Shown here piece after piece: positions 4,405 to 10,910 of a stretch of DNA of 27,970 bases. Within the stretch, counting starts at the first letter, position 1. The number at the start of each line of letters is the position of its first letter. Source of the stretch: a virus; IMG/VR virus record IMGVR_UViG_3300030099_006710, positions 1 to 27,970 of that record; one strand, written 5' to 3'. A program made the position numbers and the translations under genes. The notes beneath the pieces are model-generated. The model was not told the DNA's origin, searched no databases, and saw nothing but the letters and a program-made list of their open reading frames with translations.

Positions 4405-4713
4405 ATGCCAGGAAAAAGCAAAAAAGGTGGAGGCCTAGAGGTAGGATCTGCTTACAAAATGAAAAACCCAATATTAAGAGGAGTAAAACACGGTTCTTCA
4501 ATGCAAGTTAATTATGGGTCACCATTAAATACACACACAACAGGTGTTCCTCATAAAACTGATGAAGAAAGATTGAAAGAAATTGAACAAATGCAAGATT
4601 GGTGGAGCAAAAAAGAAGAACGCGCTAAAGCAACAAAAACAAGAGATGATAAAATAAAACAAGAAAAATCATCAAAAGACAAACCTTTCTGGGAAAAAAA
4701 GACAATCTGGTAA
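4405..4713 (+). CDS. hypothetical protein, 102 aa, charged, Gly-rich N-terminus
   Basis: The N-terminal 50 residues are Gly/Lys-rich and look extended (KMKNPILRGVKHGSSMQVNYGSP). Residues 52-102 are very charged and probably helical (DEERLKEIEQMQDWWSKKEER...). There is no signal or membrane segment. It follows the basic 78-aa protein by 2 nt and is followed by two hairpins at 4708-4747. Small proteins with this kind of motif recur in phages of marine bacteria, but their role is not known to me. Confidence 0.7.
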   Translation: MPGKSKKGGGLEVGSAYKMKNPILRGVKHGSSMQVNYGSPLNTHTTGVPHKTDEERLKEIEQMQDWWSKKEERAKATKTRDDKIKQEKSSKDKPFWEKKTIW

Positions 4714-4747
4714 AAAAAACTTACCAAAAAATAGGGAAACACCCTAT
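4708..4747 (+). repeat. two consecutive hairpins after the 102-aa gene
   Basis: TGGTAA (4708-4713, including the stop codon) pairs with TTACCA (4721-4726) across an A-rich loop. ATAGGG (4731-4736) pairs with CCCTAT (4742-4747) across AAACA. Neither is followed by a T-run on the plus strand, so this is not a standard intrinsic terminator; an mRNA-processing or stability element is likelier. The second hairpin resembles AATAGGG...ACCCTA at 4076-4102. Confidence 0.45.
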
Positions 4748-4779
4748 ACCAATAAGTATTAACCTAAAATAAAACCAAA

Positions 4780-5073
4780 ATGACTTATTTATACTACAAG
4801 ACTAGTACATATACTAGCAACCAAAAACCTAATGAAAAAACAATTGAGCAGTGGAAACATTTAGCTGATAAAGTTAACTGGAGAATAACACAATTGCCAA
4901 ATGGTTTTTACCAAACAGAAGTGTCAGATCCTAAAAATGATAAGAGCTGGCACGATGTTACAAGAAGAGAAACGATAGAAGGTGCAGAAGCAGCAATAAA
5001 CGGAAGCATCGATCATTTCTCTAAAAAGCTTGAGGCTGTAAAGGGGCCAAAAGTGGTCAAAACATTTGAATAG
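4780..5073 (+). CDS. hypothetical protein, 97 aa
   Basis: A small soluble protein, Tyr/Thr-rich at the N-terminus (MTYLYYKTSTYTSNQKPNEK). A central helix with Trp (TIEQWKHLADKVNWRITQ) is followed by a short beta region and a helical C-terminus. It lies alone between the hairpins at 4708-4747 and groEL, with an A-rich leader (aaaataaaaccaaaATG) and no Shine-Dalgarno sequence. I do not recognise a family. Its position suggests co-transcription with the chaperonin genes. Confidence 0.65.
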   Translation: MTYLYYKTSTYTSNQKPNEKTIEQWKHLADKVNWRITQLPNGFYQTEVSDPKNDKSWHDVTRRETIEGAEAAINGSIDHFSKKLEAVKGPKVVKTFE

Positions 5074-5107
5074 AAGTACAATTTAATCAAATTTAATTTA
5101 ATAAAAC

Positions 5108-6676
5108 ATGGAATACAACTTACCTAGTGAGATTGTTAAAGACTTAAACTTTGGCAATAGCGCTAAAAAACGAATAATTGCTGGCGTAACCAAGCTAGCA
5201 GAAGCCGTAAAGTCCACATTAGGCGCGAGTGGAAGATGCGTAATATACGAAGATGGACGCGGCAAACCGGTGATCACAAAAGATGGAGTAACCGTGGCAG
5301 AAAGCGTAGTCTTATACGATCCGGTTGAAAACATGGGTGCTACTTTAATTAAAGAAGCTGCAAGAAACACAGTAAAAGAAGCGGGTGATGGTACTACTAC
5401 TGCAACTGTATTAGCAGAGGCTTTAATAAAGGAAATAAATAAAGAGCAAGATAACAATATTTCTGTTAGAGATATTAAACAAGGCGTTAATTCTGGTCTA
5501 GTAAAAGTAAACGATTACTTAAATAGTGTAAAAATCGAGGTAAAAGATGATATGCTAGATAACGTTGCTGCCATTAGCTGTAATAACGATGCTGATCTTG
5601 GCGCTATTATTGCTGACGCTTATAAAAAAGTAGGTAAAGACGGTGTTGTTTTAATGGAAGAAAGCGACACTGATGAAACTTACGTTGAATTAGTTGACGG
5701 GGTGCAAGTAGAATGTGGCTTAACATCACAGCATTTTGTAACAGATACTGAAAAACAACGCGCTATACTAGAAAATCCTTTAATACTTATTGTTGCATCG
5801 GAAATACCAAACATTAGAAAAATACAAAGCATACTAGAGTACGTAATAAAAAACAATAGATCGCTTTTAATAGTAGCCCAAGTGGCACAGCAAGTAAAAA
5901 GTGCACTTTTAATGAACAAAGTTAAAGGTAATATTAAAGTAAATATTATTGACTTACCAGGCTTTGGTCCTACTAAACAAGATACTATAGAAGATTTAGC
6001 AATTTTAACTGGTGCTAAGGTAATAAATGAAGAATTAGGCGATGATCTTGATGGAATATCGCTAGATGTGCTTGGAGAAGTTGAAAAAGTAGTAACAGAT
6101 GATAAAAATACTGTAATTACACTAGAAGATATTGCTCCTAGCGTTGAAGAACGTATAAAAGACGTTAAAAAGCTTTATAAAAAAGAAAAAAACGGCTTTT
6201 TTAAGAAAAAAATACACCAAAGAATAGCAATGCTATCAGGAAGCGTAGGTATAGTGCGCGTTGGTGCTAATTCTAAAATAGAATTAAAAGAAAAGAAAGA
6301 TAGAGTTGAAGACGCTATATACGCTACAAAAGCCGCACTAAAAGAAGGTATTATATCAGGTGGTGGTGTAGCGCTATTAAACGCTTCTCAAAATTTAAAG
6401 GCCAGTAGTAAAGGTGAAGAGATTATATTTAACGCTATCACAGCTCCTTTTCACACTATATTAGAAAATGCTGGTTTAAAACAAATAGGCCCTAGACCTG
6501 CAAAAGGCGTGGGTGTTAATGTTGTTACGGGTGAAGAGGCTAATATGATTGATGTTGGTATCATAGATCCTGTACTTGTTACTAAGTCTGCACTTAAAAA
6601 TGCGGTTTCTGTGGTGACTACTATTATATCTGCTGATTGTGTAATCTCAAATATTAGAATCAATGAAGGCAGTTAA
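5108..6676 (+). CDS. groEL: phage-encoded chaperonin GroEL (Cpn60), 522 aa
   Basis: Group I chaperonin, an ATP-driven folding chamber. The equatorial ATP site is intact: TKDGVTV (Asp59 = E. coli Asp52), AGDGTTTATVL (Asp94 = Asp87), VEDAIYATKAA (Asp402 = Asp398) and SGGGVALL (417-424). The apical domain spans about residues 195-375. Known substrate and GroES contacts are partly altered: E. coli Tyr199, Tyr203 and Leu234 correspond to Leu205, His209 and Gln240, while Phe204 and Leu237 are kept as Phe210 and Leu243. The protein ends ...SNIRINEGS, without the GGM-repeat tail. At 522 aa it is shorter than the usual 540-550. It overlaps groES by 14 nt, in the order groEL-groES, the reverse of bacterial operons. 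It probably folds capsid or tail proteins. No SD; the start follows taataaaac. Confidence 0.95.
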   Translation: MEYNLPSEIVKDLNFGNSAKKRIIAGVTKLAEAVKSTLGASGRCVIYEDGRGKPVITKDGVTVAESVVLYDPVENMGATLIKEAARNTVKEAGDGTTTATVLAEALIKEINKEQDNNISVRDIKQGVNSGLVKVNDYLNSVKIEVKDDMLDNVAAISCNNDADLGAIIADAYKKVGKDGVVLMEESDTDETYVELVDGVQVECGLTSQHFVTDTEKQRAILENPLILIVASEIPNIRKIQSILEYVIKNNRSLLIVAQVAQQVKSALLMNKVKGNIKVNIIDLPGFGPTKQDTIEDLAILTGAKVINEELGDDLDGISLDVLGEVEKVVTDDKNTVITLEDIAPSVEERIKDVKKLYKKEKNGFFKKKIHQRIAMLSGSVGIVRVGANSKIELKEKKDRVEDAIYATKAALKEGIISGGGVALLNASQNLKASSKGEEIIFNAITAPFHTILENAGLKQIGPRPAKGVGVNVVTGEEANMIDVGIIDPVLVTKSALKNAVSVVTTIISADCVISNIRINEGS

Positions 6677-6920
6677 CAATTATATAATAATAGATCTTAT
6701 AAAGACAGAGCCAAAAAAAGTAGGTGGGTTGATTTTAACAGATGAAATCAACGAAGACAATAGGTATTTAAAAGCAAAAGTTGTGTCTGTTGGTAATCTT
6801 GTAGAAGGTATACACATAGACGACATAGTGTACTACGACAAACATGCAGGCCACGGTATACAACATAAAGATAAATTTTACGGCGTTATAAAACAACAAG
6901 ACGTTGTACTTATAGATTAG
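6663..6920 (+). CDS. groES: phage-encoded co-chaperonin GroES (Cpn10), 85 aa
   Basis: This is the lid of the chaperonin chamber. The N-terminal beta strand (NNYIIIDLI) is followed by a mobile loop with Gly-Gly-Leu-Ile-Leu at residues 21-25, matching the Gly-Gly-Ile-Val-Leu that docks onto GroEL. The later strands KAKVVSVG and IDDIVYYDKHAGHGI correspond to GEVLAVG and VGDIVIFNDGYGV. The roof hairpin between them (E. coli about 45-57) is cut to a few residues, as in several phage co-chaperonins that enlarge the chamber. Length is 85 aa against about 97. It overlaps the end of groEL, so the pair is translationally coupled and presumably dedicated to each other. Confidence 0.88.
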   Translation: MKAVNNYIIIDLIKTEPKKVGGLILTDEINEDNRYLKAKVVSVGNLVEGIHIDDIVYYDKHAGHGIQHKDKFYGVIKQQDVVLID

Positions 6921-6991
6921 ACCTAAACCATAAACCAAAACCCTTAAACTTAAAAACGAAAACGAATTATTAATCAAAAAAATTACAAATT

Positions 6992-7288
6992 ATGAAATTA
7001 TTACATTTTGTAGACGCTGCAGGTACTGATGAAAACTTTTTTCCTGCAGGAAATGTCAATCAAATCTCTGTTGCAGACGGTACTTCGGTTGTAGTACATA
7101 TCGCAAACAGTGGTGACGAAGCTGATCATACAGTTGATTTAACTTGTACTGTTCCAGAAGACGTTGCTTTGAGATTAGCTCAAGAGATCGGAAATCAAAC
7201 AGTAAACGGCGGTGGCGTTTTGACTATCAAGGCTACAGTAGCACCTTTTGCTGATGTTTCTGCGGTAGCATTTACTGCTGGTTCATAG
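6992..7288 (+). CDS. small, probably abundant protein, 98 aa; possible virion component
   Basis: A small beta-rich acidic protein (VDAAGTDENFF, then SVADGTSVVVHIANSG, then a Gly/Val/Ala/Thr-rich second half) with few Lys and one Cys. Codon use is visibly different from its neighbours, favouring GGT, GCT, ACT and GTT, as in the capsid gene at 16810-18306, which suggests high expression. It has its own A-rich leader of about 70 nt, with no SD. Composition suits a head-decoration or other minor structural protein, but no family is recognised. Confidence 0.65.
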   Translation: MKLLHFVDAAGTDENFFPAGNVNQISVADGTSVVVHIANSGDEADHTVDLTCTVPEDVALRLAQEIGNQTVNGGGVLTIKATVAPFADVSAVAFTAGS

Positions 7289-7291
7289 TAG

Positions 7292-7732
7292 ATGAGATTA
7301 ACCGCGCAAGATTTGCGTGAAATGAATATCCTTAAGTATTACAGGCTCACTAGAAAGTGGGCTTGTAAGACTTACGGATTAACAGACGCAGATTTAGAAT
7401 TATTAATTTACTTAGATTGTAAAGGAAGATTTACACGACAAGAGTTTATAGATGGTACTTATACTATGAGTTGGGATAAGAATCGTTGGGAGAAGCTACG
7501 AAGGTTAGGTTGGATAGAAACCTGGAGACACAGAAATAGAACAACAATAAAGTACTCAGTTTTTAAAACCTCGTTCAAATGTTCTCAGTTAATATCTAGA
7601 ATATATAGAGTGTTGTTAGGTGAAGAAGATTTACCAGTATCAGAGAGAAGTACTTTTTATAATAATAAAACATATACTGACAAGGTTTTCAATAAATCTA
7701 TAGATGATATGATAAAAGACAAAGACAGATGA
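7292..7732 (+). CDS. MarR-like winged-helix DNA-binding protein, 146 aa
   Basis: Residues 30-110 follow the MarR pattern: LTDADLELLIYL (helix 2), FTRQEF and a following helix with MSWDKNRWEKLRRLGWIE (recognition helix leading into the wing), wing RHRNRTTIKYSV, then LISRIYRVLLGEE (dimerisation helix). The C-terminal 30 residues are Lys/Asp-rich. MarR-family proteins bind operator DNA as dimers; here a role in switching late or structural genes is inferred from its position. It starts 3 nt after the preceding stop and its end overlaps the next gene (ATGA). An adaptor role in the virion cannot be excluded. Confidence 0.65.
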   Translation: MRLTAQDLREMNILKYYRLTRKWACKTYGLTDADLELLIYLDCKGRFTRQEFIDGTYTMSWDKNRWEKLRRLGWIETWRHRNRTTIKYSVFKTSFKCSQLISRIYRVLLGEEDLPVSERSTFYNNKTYTDKVFNKSIDDMIKDKDR

Positions 7733-7995
7733 GCACACCATTTAAAATGAAAGGATTTAGTGGATTTGTAAATTCACCAATGAGACAAGATAAAAAAAGC
7801 AAACTAAAAGTAGGTCAATATACAACCTCAGGTATACCTGAATTTTTATTTGACGCAGATGGTACTAAAATTAACACTGTTAATATAGACGAAGGTACTT
7901 TAAGTAAAATAAAATTAGAGTCTGGTACTAATAGAAAATATGTAGAATACACTACAGGTAGAAAAAAAGGGGGTAGATTGTATTTAAAAAAATAA
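7729..7995 (+). CDS. hypothetical protein, 88 aa, PFKMKG motif
   Basis: Begins MSTPFKMKGFSGFVNSPMRQ, a basic, Gly/Ser/Pro-containing N-terminus of a type that recurs in small genes of this genome (MKGSP at 4166, YKMKNP...GSP at 4405). The second half is a probable beta structure (GIPEFLFDADGTKINTVNID) with a basic tail (GRKKGGRLYLKK). It overlaps the MarR-like gene by 4 nt and is 4 nt from the HExxH gene, so it is co-translated with both. Function unknown. Confidence 0.68.
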   Translation: MSTPFKMKGFSGFVNSPMRQDKKSKLKVGQYTTSGIPEFLFDADGTKINTVNIDEGTLSKIKLESGTNRKYVEYTTGRKKGGRLYLKK

Positions 7996-7999
7996 AATA

Positions 8000-8428
8000 A
8001 TGAAATTTAAACTAGGTAAAGGAAAGTCACCGTCAATGATAAATGGTGAAATAAGAAGCAAAATGGCTTTTGGCAAAGAGGCTGGTGGTGACGCATCTGT
8101 ACCTGGAACTCCTGTAATAAGAAAAAATTTAGGAAAAGGTATTTTAGGAGAAGCCAATATGGATGGTAGTATATTTATTAGTAACAAAATAGAACCTGGT
8201 AGCAAAGAAGAAAAACAAGTAATAAATCACGAAATGAGACACTCTACCGATATGAGAATAGGTAAGCTTGCTTATGGAGATGATTTTGTAAAGTATAACG
8301 GCGTAACTTACCCAAGAGTAACAATGAACGGAAAAGACATGATAATTATTGATGGCGTTCCTACAGAGGCAGGCGATGGTAATTTTCCTTGGGAAAAAGA
8401 CGCAAATAATGGAAATAATAACGTATGA
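8000..8428 (+). CDS. HExxH metallopeptidase-like protein, 142 aa
   Basis: The key motif is His-Glu-Met-Arg-His at residues 77-81, within VINHEMRHSTDM, preceded by a beta strand (SIFISNKIEPGS) as in zincin-type metallopeptidases. HExxH supplies two zinc ligands and the catalytic Glu. Downstream is a conserved-looking segment with GDGNFPWEKDA (125-135), where Glu132 could be the third ligand. No signal peptide; the N-terminus is basic. It overlaps the holin-like gene by 4 nt. Possible roles are processing of virion proteins or local wall attack during entry or lysis. Which applies, and whether it is active, cannot be told from sequence. Confidence 0.6.
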   Translation: MKFKLGKGKSPSMINGEIRSKMAFGKEAGGDASVPGTPVIRKNLGKGILGEANMDGSIFISNKIEPGSKEEKQVINHEMRHSTDMRIGKLAYGDDFVKYNGVTYPRVTMNGKDMIIIDGVPTEAGDGNFPWEKDANNGNNNV

Positions 8429-8817
8429 GTGTATTAGCAAAAATATTTTCAGGTGGAGCCAGTGATTTAGTAAAAAATGTAGGAGGAGTTATAGATAGCC
8501 TACACACGTCTAAAGAAGAAAAGCTTGAAGCTGAAAAAAAGATAAAGGATATGATAATGGGTTACGAAGCTGAAATGCAAAAGCAAGTAACTGAAAGATG
8601 GAAGGTAGACATGAACTCAGATTCATGGTTAAGTAAAAACATAAGACCTTTAGTTCTTATATTTCTAGTTGTAGCGACAGTATTAATGATTTTTATTGAT
8701 GCTGGCGTGCTTACTTTTGAAGTAAAAGACACATGGGTAGACTTATTACAACTAGTATTAATAACAGTGATCGGTGCTTATTTTGGCGGTAGATCATTAG
8801 AAAAAGTAAAAAAATAA
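8425..8817 (+). CDS. holin-like membrane protein, 130 aa
   Basis: A charged helical N-terminal half (SKEEKLEAEKKIKDMIMGYE...) is followed by DSWLSKNIRPL and two hydrophobic segments, about residues 74-93 (RPLVLIFLVVATVLMIFID) and 104-121 (WVDLLQLVLITVIGAYFG), ending in a basic tail (RSLEKVKK). A W-(x)n-RP motif before the first helix and GxYFGGRS-E after the second are typical of the '3TM holin' group found in phages and gene-transfer agents. Holins permeabilise the inner membrane for lysis. Its coupling to the HExxH gene suggests a lysis pair, but a virion-associated membrane role is possible. Confidence 0.65.
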   Translation: MSVLAKIFSGGASDLVKNVGGVIDSLHTSKEEKLEAEKKIKDMIMGYEAEMQKQVTERWKVDMNSDSWLSKNIRPLVLIFLVVATVLMIFIDAGVLTFEVKDTWVDLLQLVLITVIGAYFGGRSLEKVKK

Positions 8818-8821
8818 AAAC

Positions 8822-9577
8822 ATGGCAAGAGATAATTTTTACACAGTAGAAGTAAAACCAATTTTACCTGTAGCAACGCAAATACAGTCTGATAAATCAG
8901 ATTTAGTTTTTGGAGCCGCAGACGTATTGTTTGATTGGACAGCTTTTGATATACCTAGAGGTGCTGCTAAACTAGTAGACATAGCGTGTATGATGAGAGG
9001 TGCTCAAACAACAAAAGAAATAGAGTTCTTTTTTGCAAAAACATATAAAGAAACTGCTCCAGGAAGTATAGGAACAGGTAACGCGACTGCAAATGGAACT
9101 TCATATTATAAAAATATGTTAGGCGGTATTGTTATGGATAATACTAACTTTAAAACAGATTTAGATAATATGACTGTTGGTACTTTAGGTTATGGTGCCA
9201 GCGCTGATCAACACTCTCATTTAGTTTTAGAAGGTGAACCTAACTCTGGAACTAACGCTGGATTTGATAGAATATATGTAGCGGCAACAGTTTCTGGCGG
9301 TAGTGGTTATAATTTTTCTACAGGTATTTTAGCTGATGGCGCTCATAATATAAATGCAACTACTGATATTACAGTGAAAACAGTAGGGGCTCCAACTTTC
9401 TTTGATATAGGAGACGTTATAATGATTCATGATTCTGACACGGCAATAGGAACTATTAGAGACATACTTGATAACACGTCTATATTGTTAGAAGCTAACA
9501 ATGGTGTTGCAATAGAAGACGAAGATGAAATAATACTTCAAAGCCCAATAACGCTTAGACTATGTTTTGAAAGATAA
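8822..9577 (+). CDS. probable structural protein, 251 aa
   Basis: A soluble, Gly/Thr/Asp-rich, beta-dominated protein without Lys-rich tails, beginning MARDNFYTVEVKPILPVATQ. The centre contains a Gly/Ser-rich stretch (about 85-165), then repeated beta strands (DITVKTVGAPTFFDIGDVIMIHDSD). Composition is like virion surface or tail proteins, and the C-terminus (ITLRLCFER) ends in a beta strand. It lies 4 nt after the holin-like gene with an A-rich leader. No family is recognised, so the structural role is inferred from composition and position. Confidence 0.6.
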   Translation: MARDNFYTVEVKPILPVATQIQSDKSDLVFGAADVLFDWTAFDIPRGAAKLVDIACMMRGAQTTKEIEFFFAKTYKETAPGSIGTGNATANGTSYYKNMLGGIVMDNTNFKTDLDNMTVGTLGYGASADQHSHLVLEGEPNSGTNAGFDRIYVAATVSGGSGYNFSTGILADGAHNINATTDITVKTVGAPTFFDIGDVIMIHDSDTAIGTIRDILDNTSILLEANNGVAIEDEDEIILQSPITLRLCFER

Positions 9578-9610
9578 ACAAAAACAAATAATTAACTTAA
9601 ATTAAATAAA

Positions 9611-9901
9611 ATGGCAAAAAAAGAAAAACTAATAGACTTAAAGTCTAAACCAGAAACAATTACTAAGGAACAATTAAAAAAAGTTCAAGATATAATTAAC
9701 GGTTTAAATAGAGCTCAATTAGAGCTAGGCGTAATGGAGACTAGAAAACACAGTCTACTTCATAGTATAGCTGGTATCCAAGATGAATTAACTTTAATGC
9801 AAGACGAGTTTGAAAAACAATATGGAACAAATAATATTAATATTCAAACTGGTGAAATAAAATATCCAAAAGAAAATGGCCAAGTTAATAAGAAAAATTA
9901 G
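9611..9901 (+). CDS. coiled-coil protein, 96 aa
   Basis: After a basic start (MAKKEKLIDLKSKPETITKE), residues 20-72 are one long amphipathic helix with hydrophobic heptads (LKKVQDIINGLNRAQLELGV, then METRKHSLLHSIAGIQDELT). A short beta region follows with INIQTGEI. It probably forms dimers or a helical hairpin. It overlaps the following gene by 26 nt. Similar short coiled-coil proteins occur upstream of terminase in other marine phages as far as I recall; their role is undefined. Confidence 0.7.
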   Translation: MAKKEKLIDLKSKPETITKEQLKKVQDIINGLNRAQLELGVMETRKHSLLHSIAGIQDELTLMQDEFEKQYGTNNINIQTGEIKYPKENGQVNKKN

Positions 9902-10097
9902 TATAGGTAAAGACTATAAAAATGACGCTATGCACTATGCTGTTGGTCAAGAAGTTTATGGTGGCCACACTATTTGTGACATTATAGAAGAAGAAGATAA
10001 ATATTCTATTTATATTAAAAAACATAAAGATGTTTTAGCCTGGAAAGACTTTAACAAAAATATGGCAGTATCTGTAGAATATAACTTAGAGTACTAA
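9876..10097 (+). CDS. hypothetical protein, 73 aa
   Basis: A small beta-rich protein with a basic N-terminus (MAKLIRKISIGKDYK), then VGQEVYGGHTICDIIEEEDKYSIYIKKHK, which suggests a small SH3-like or beta-barrel fold. It overlaps the coiled-coil gene by 26 nt and shares TAATG with the start of the next gene, indicating translational coupling. No family recognised. Confidence 0.65.
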   Translation: MAKLIRKISIGKDYKNDAMHYAVGQEVYGGHTICDIIEEEDKYSIYIKKHKDVLAWKDFNKNMAVSVEYNLEY

Positions 10098-10687
10098 TGA
10101 AAGCGCCTTTTGACTTTGTTATAGAGCCAAAAGGAAATAGATATAACAATACTACCAAAGTTGGAGATAGAGATCTTATATTAAACACTGAGATATTTAA
10201 TCATCAATATGTAAATAGAGAAGCTATTGTTAAGTCTATACCTACAGCCTATAAAACAGAAATAAGACCAGGAGATACTATTGTAACGCACCACAACGTT
10301 TTTAGGCGTTGGCACAATTTACAAGGTAAAGAAAAAAATAGTAGAAGTTATTTTGACGAAAATACATACCTTGTAAAAGAAGATCAAATTTTTTTATATA
10401 AAAGAAAAAACAATTGGAAAGCTACAAAAGGATATTGTTTTGTACAACCTATAAAACAAAGAAATAAATTAAGTTCAGATGTAGAAGAAAGTTGTATTGG
10501 TATTGTTAAATATACAGATGGTGTTTATAATAAAAAAGATCTTGTAGGGTTTACTCCGTTTTCTACATATGAGTTTATAGTAGACGGACAAAGGCTATAT
10601 AGAGTTTTAAATAAATTTATTACAATTAAATATGAATACCAAGGAAACGAAGAAGCTTATAATCCAAGCTGGGCACAAAGCAGTTGA
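10097..10687 (+). CDS. candidate tandem Cpn10 (GroES-like) domain protein, 196 aa
   Basis: The sequence reads as two Cpn10-like barrels in a row. Domain 1 (about 1-112): FDFVIEP, a loop with GDRDLILNTEI that parallels GGLILTDEI of this phage's GroES, then REAIVKSIP, IRPGDTIVTHHNVFRRW and EDQIFLYKR. Domain 2 (about 113-185): YCFVQPI, CIGIVKYTDG, KKDLVGFTPFS, LYRVLNKFITIKYE. Each shows the Cpn10 order of N-terminal strand, A/G-x-V-x-S/Y-x strand, (G)D-(x)2-V/I turn and final strand ending near Lys. It would be a second co-chaperonin or a structural derivative, perhaps for capsid folding like T4 gp31. It is coupled to the 73-aa gene (TAATG) and overlaps the next gene by 56 nt. The domain assignment is my inference from pattern similarity. 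Confidence 0.55.
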   Translation: MKAPFDFVIEPKGNRYNNTTKVGDRDLILNTEIFNHQYVNREAIVKSIPTAYKTEIRPGDTIVTHHNVFRRWHNLQGKEKNSRSYFDENTYLVKEDQIFLYKRKNNWKATKGYCFVQPIKQRNKLSSDVEESCIGIVKYTDGVYNKKDLVGFTPFSTYEFIVDGQRLYRVLNKFITIKYEYQGNEEAYNPSWAQSS

Positions 10688-10910
10688 AGAACTTATCAAC
10701 GTTGCTAAAGAAAAAATCATTACCAATACCGAAGACGATGTGTCAGCTGATAGATTAAAAAATGCGGCAGCTACTAAAAAATTAGCTATATTTGACGCAT
10801 TTGAAATACTTAACAGAATCCAAGAAGAGCAAAGTATTTTAGACGGAAAAAATATTGAAGAGAAAAAAGAAAGAGTTTTTAAAGGATTTGCAGAGGGAAG
10901 ATCAAAATGA
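10632..10910 (+). CDS. candidate small terminase subunit, 92 aa
   Basis: An all-helical, charged protein beginning MNTKETKKLIIQAGHKAVEE, with DDVSADRLKNAAATKKLAIF in the middle and a basic end (KGFAEGRSK). Its stop overlaps the start of the large terminase (ATGA), the usual position of a small terminase, which recognises packaging DNA and stimulates the motor. No helix-turn-helix is obvious and the length is short for a TerS (usually 130-200 aa), so the call rests on context. It overlaps the upstream gene by 56 nt. Confidence 0.45.
   Translation: MNTKETKKLIIQAGHKAVEELINVAKEKIITNTEDDVSADRLKNAAATKKLAIFDAFEILNRIQEEQSILDGKNIEEKKERVFKGFAEGRSK

Noticed and set aside
5098-5457. 119-aa minus-strand frame over groEL
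   Set aside because: It lies antisense to the highly conserved N-terminal region of GroEL and has no independent support.
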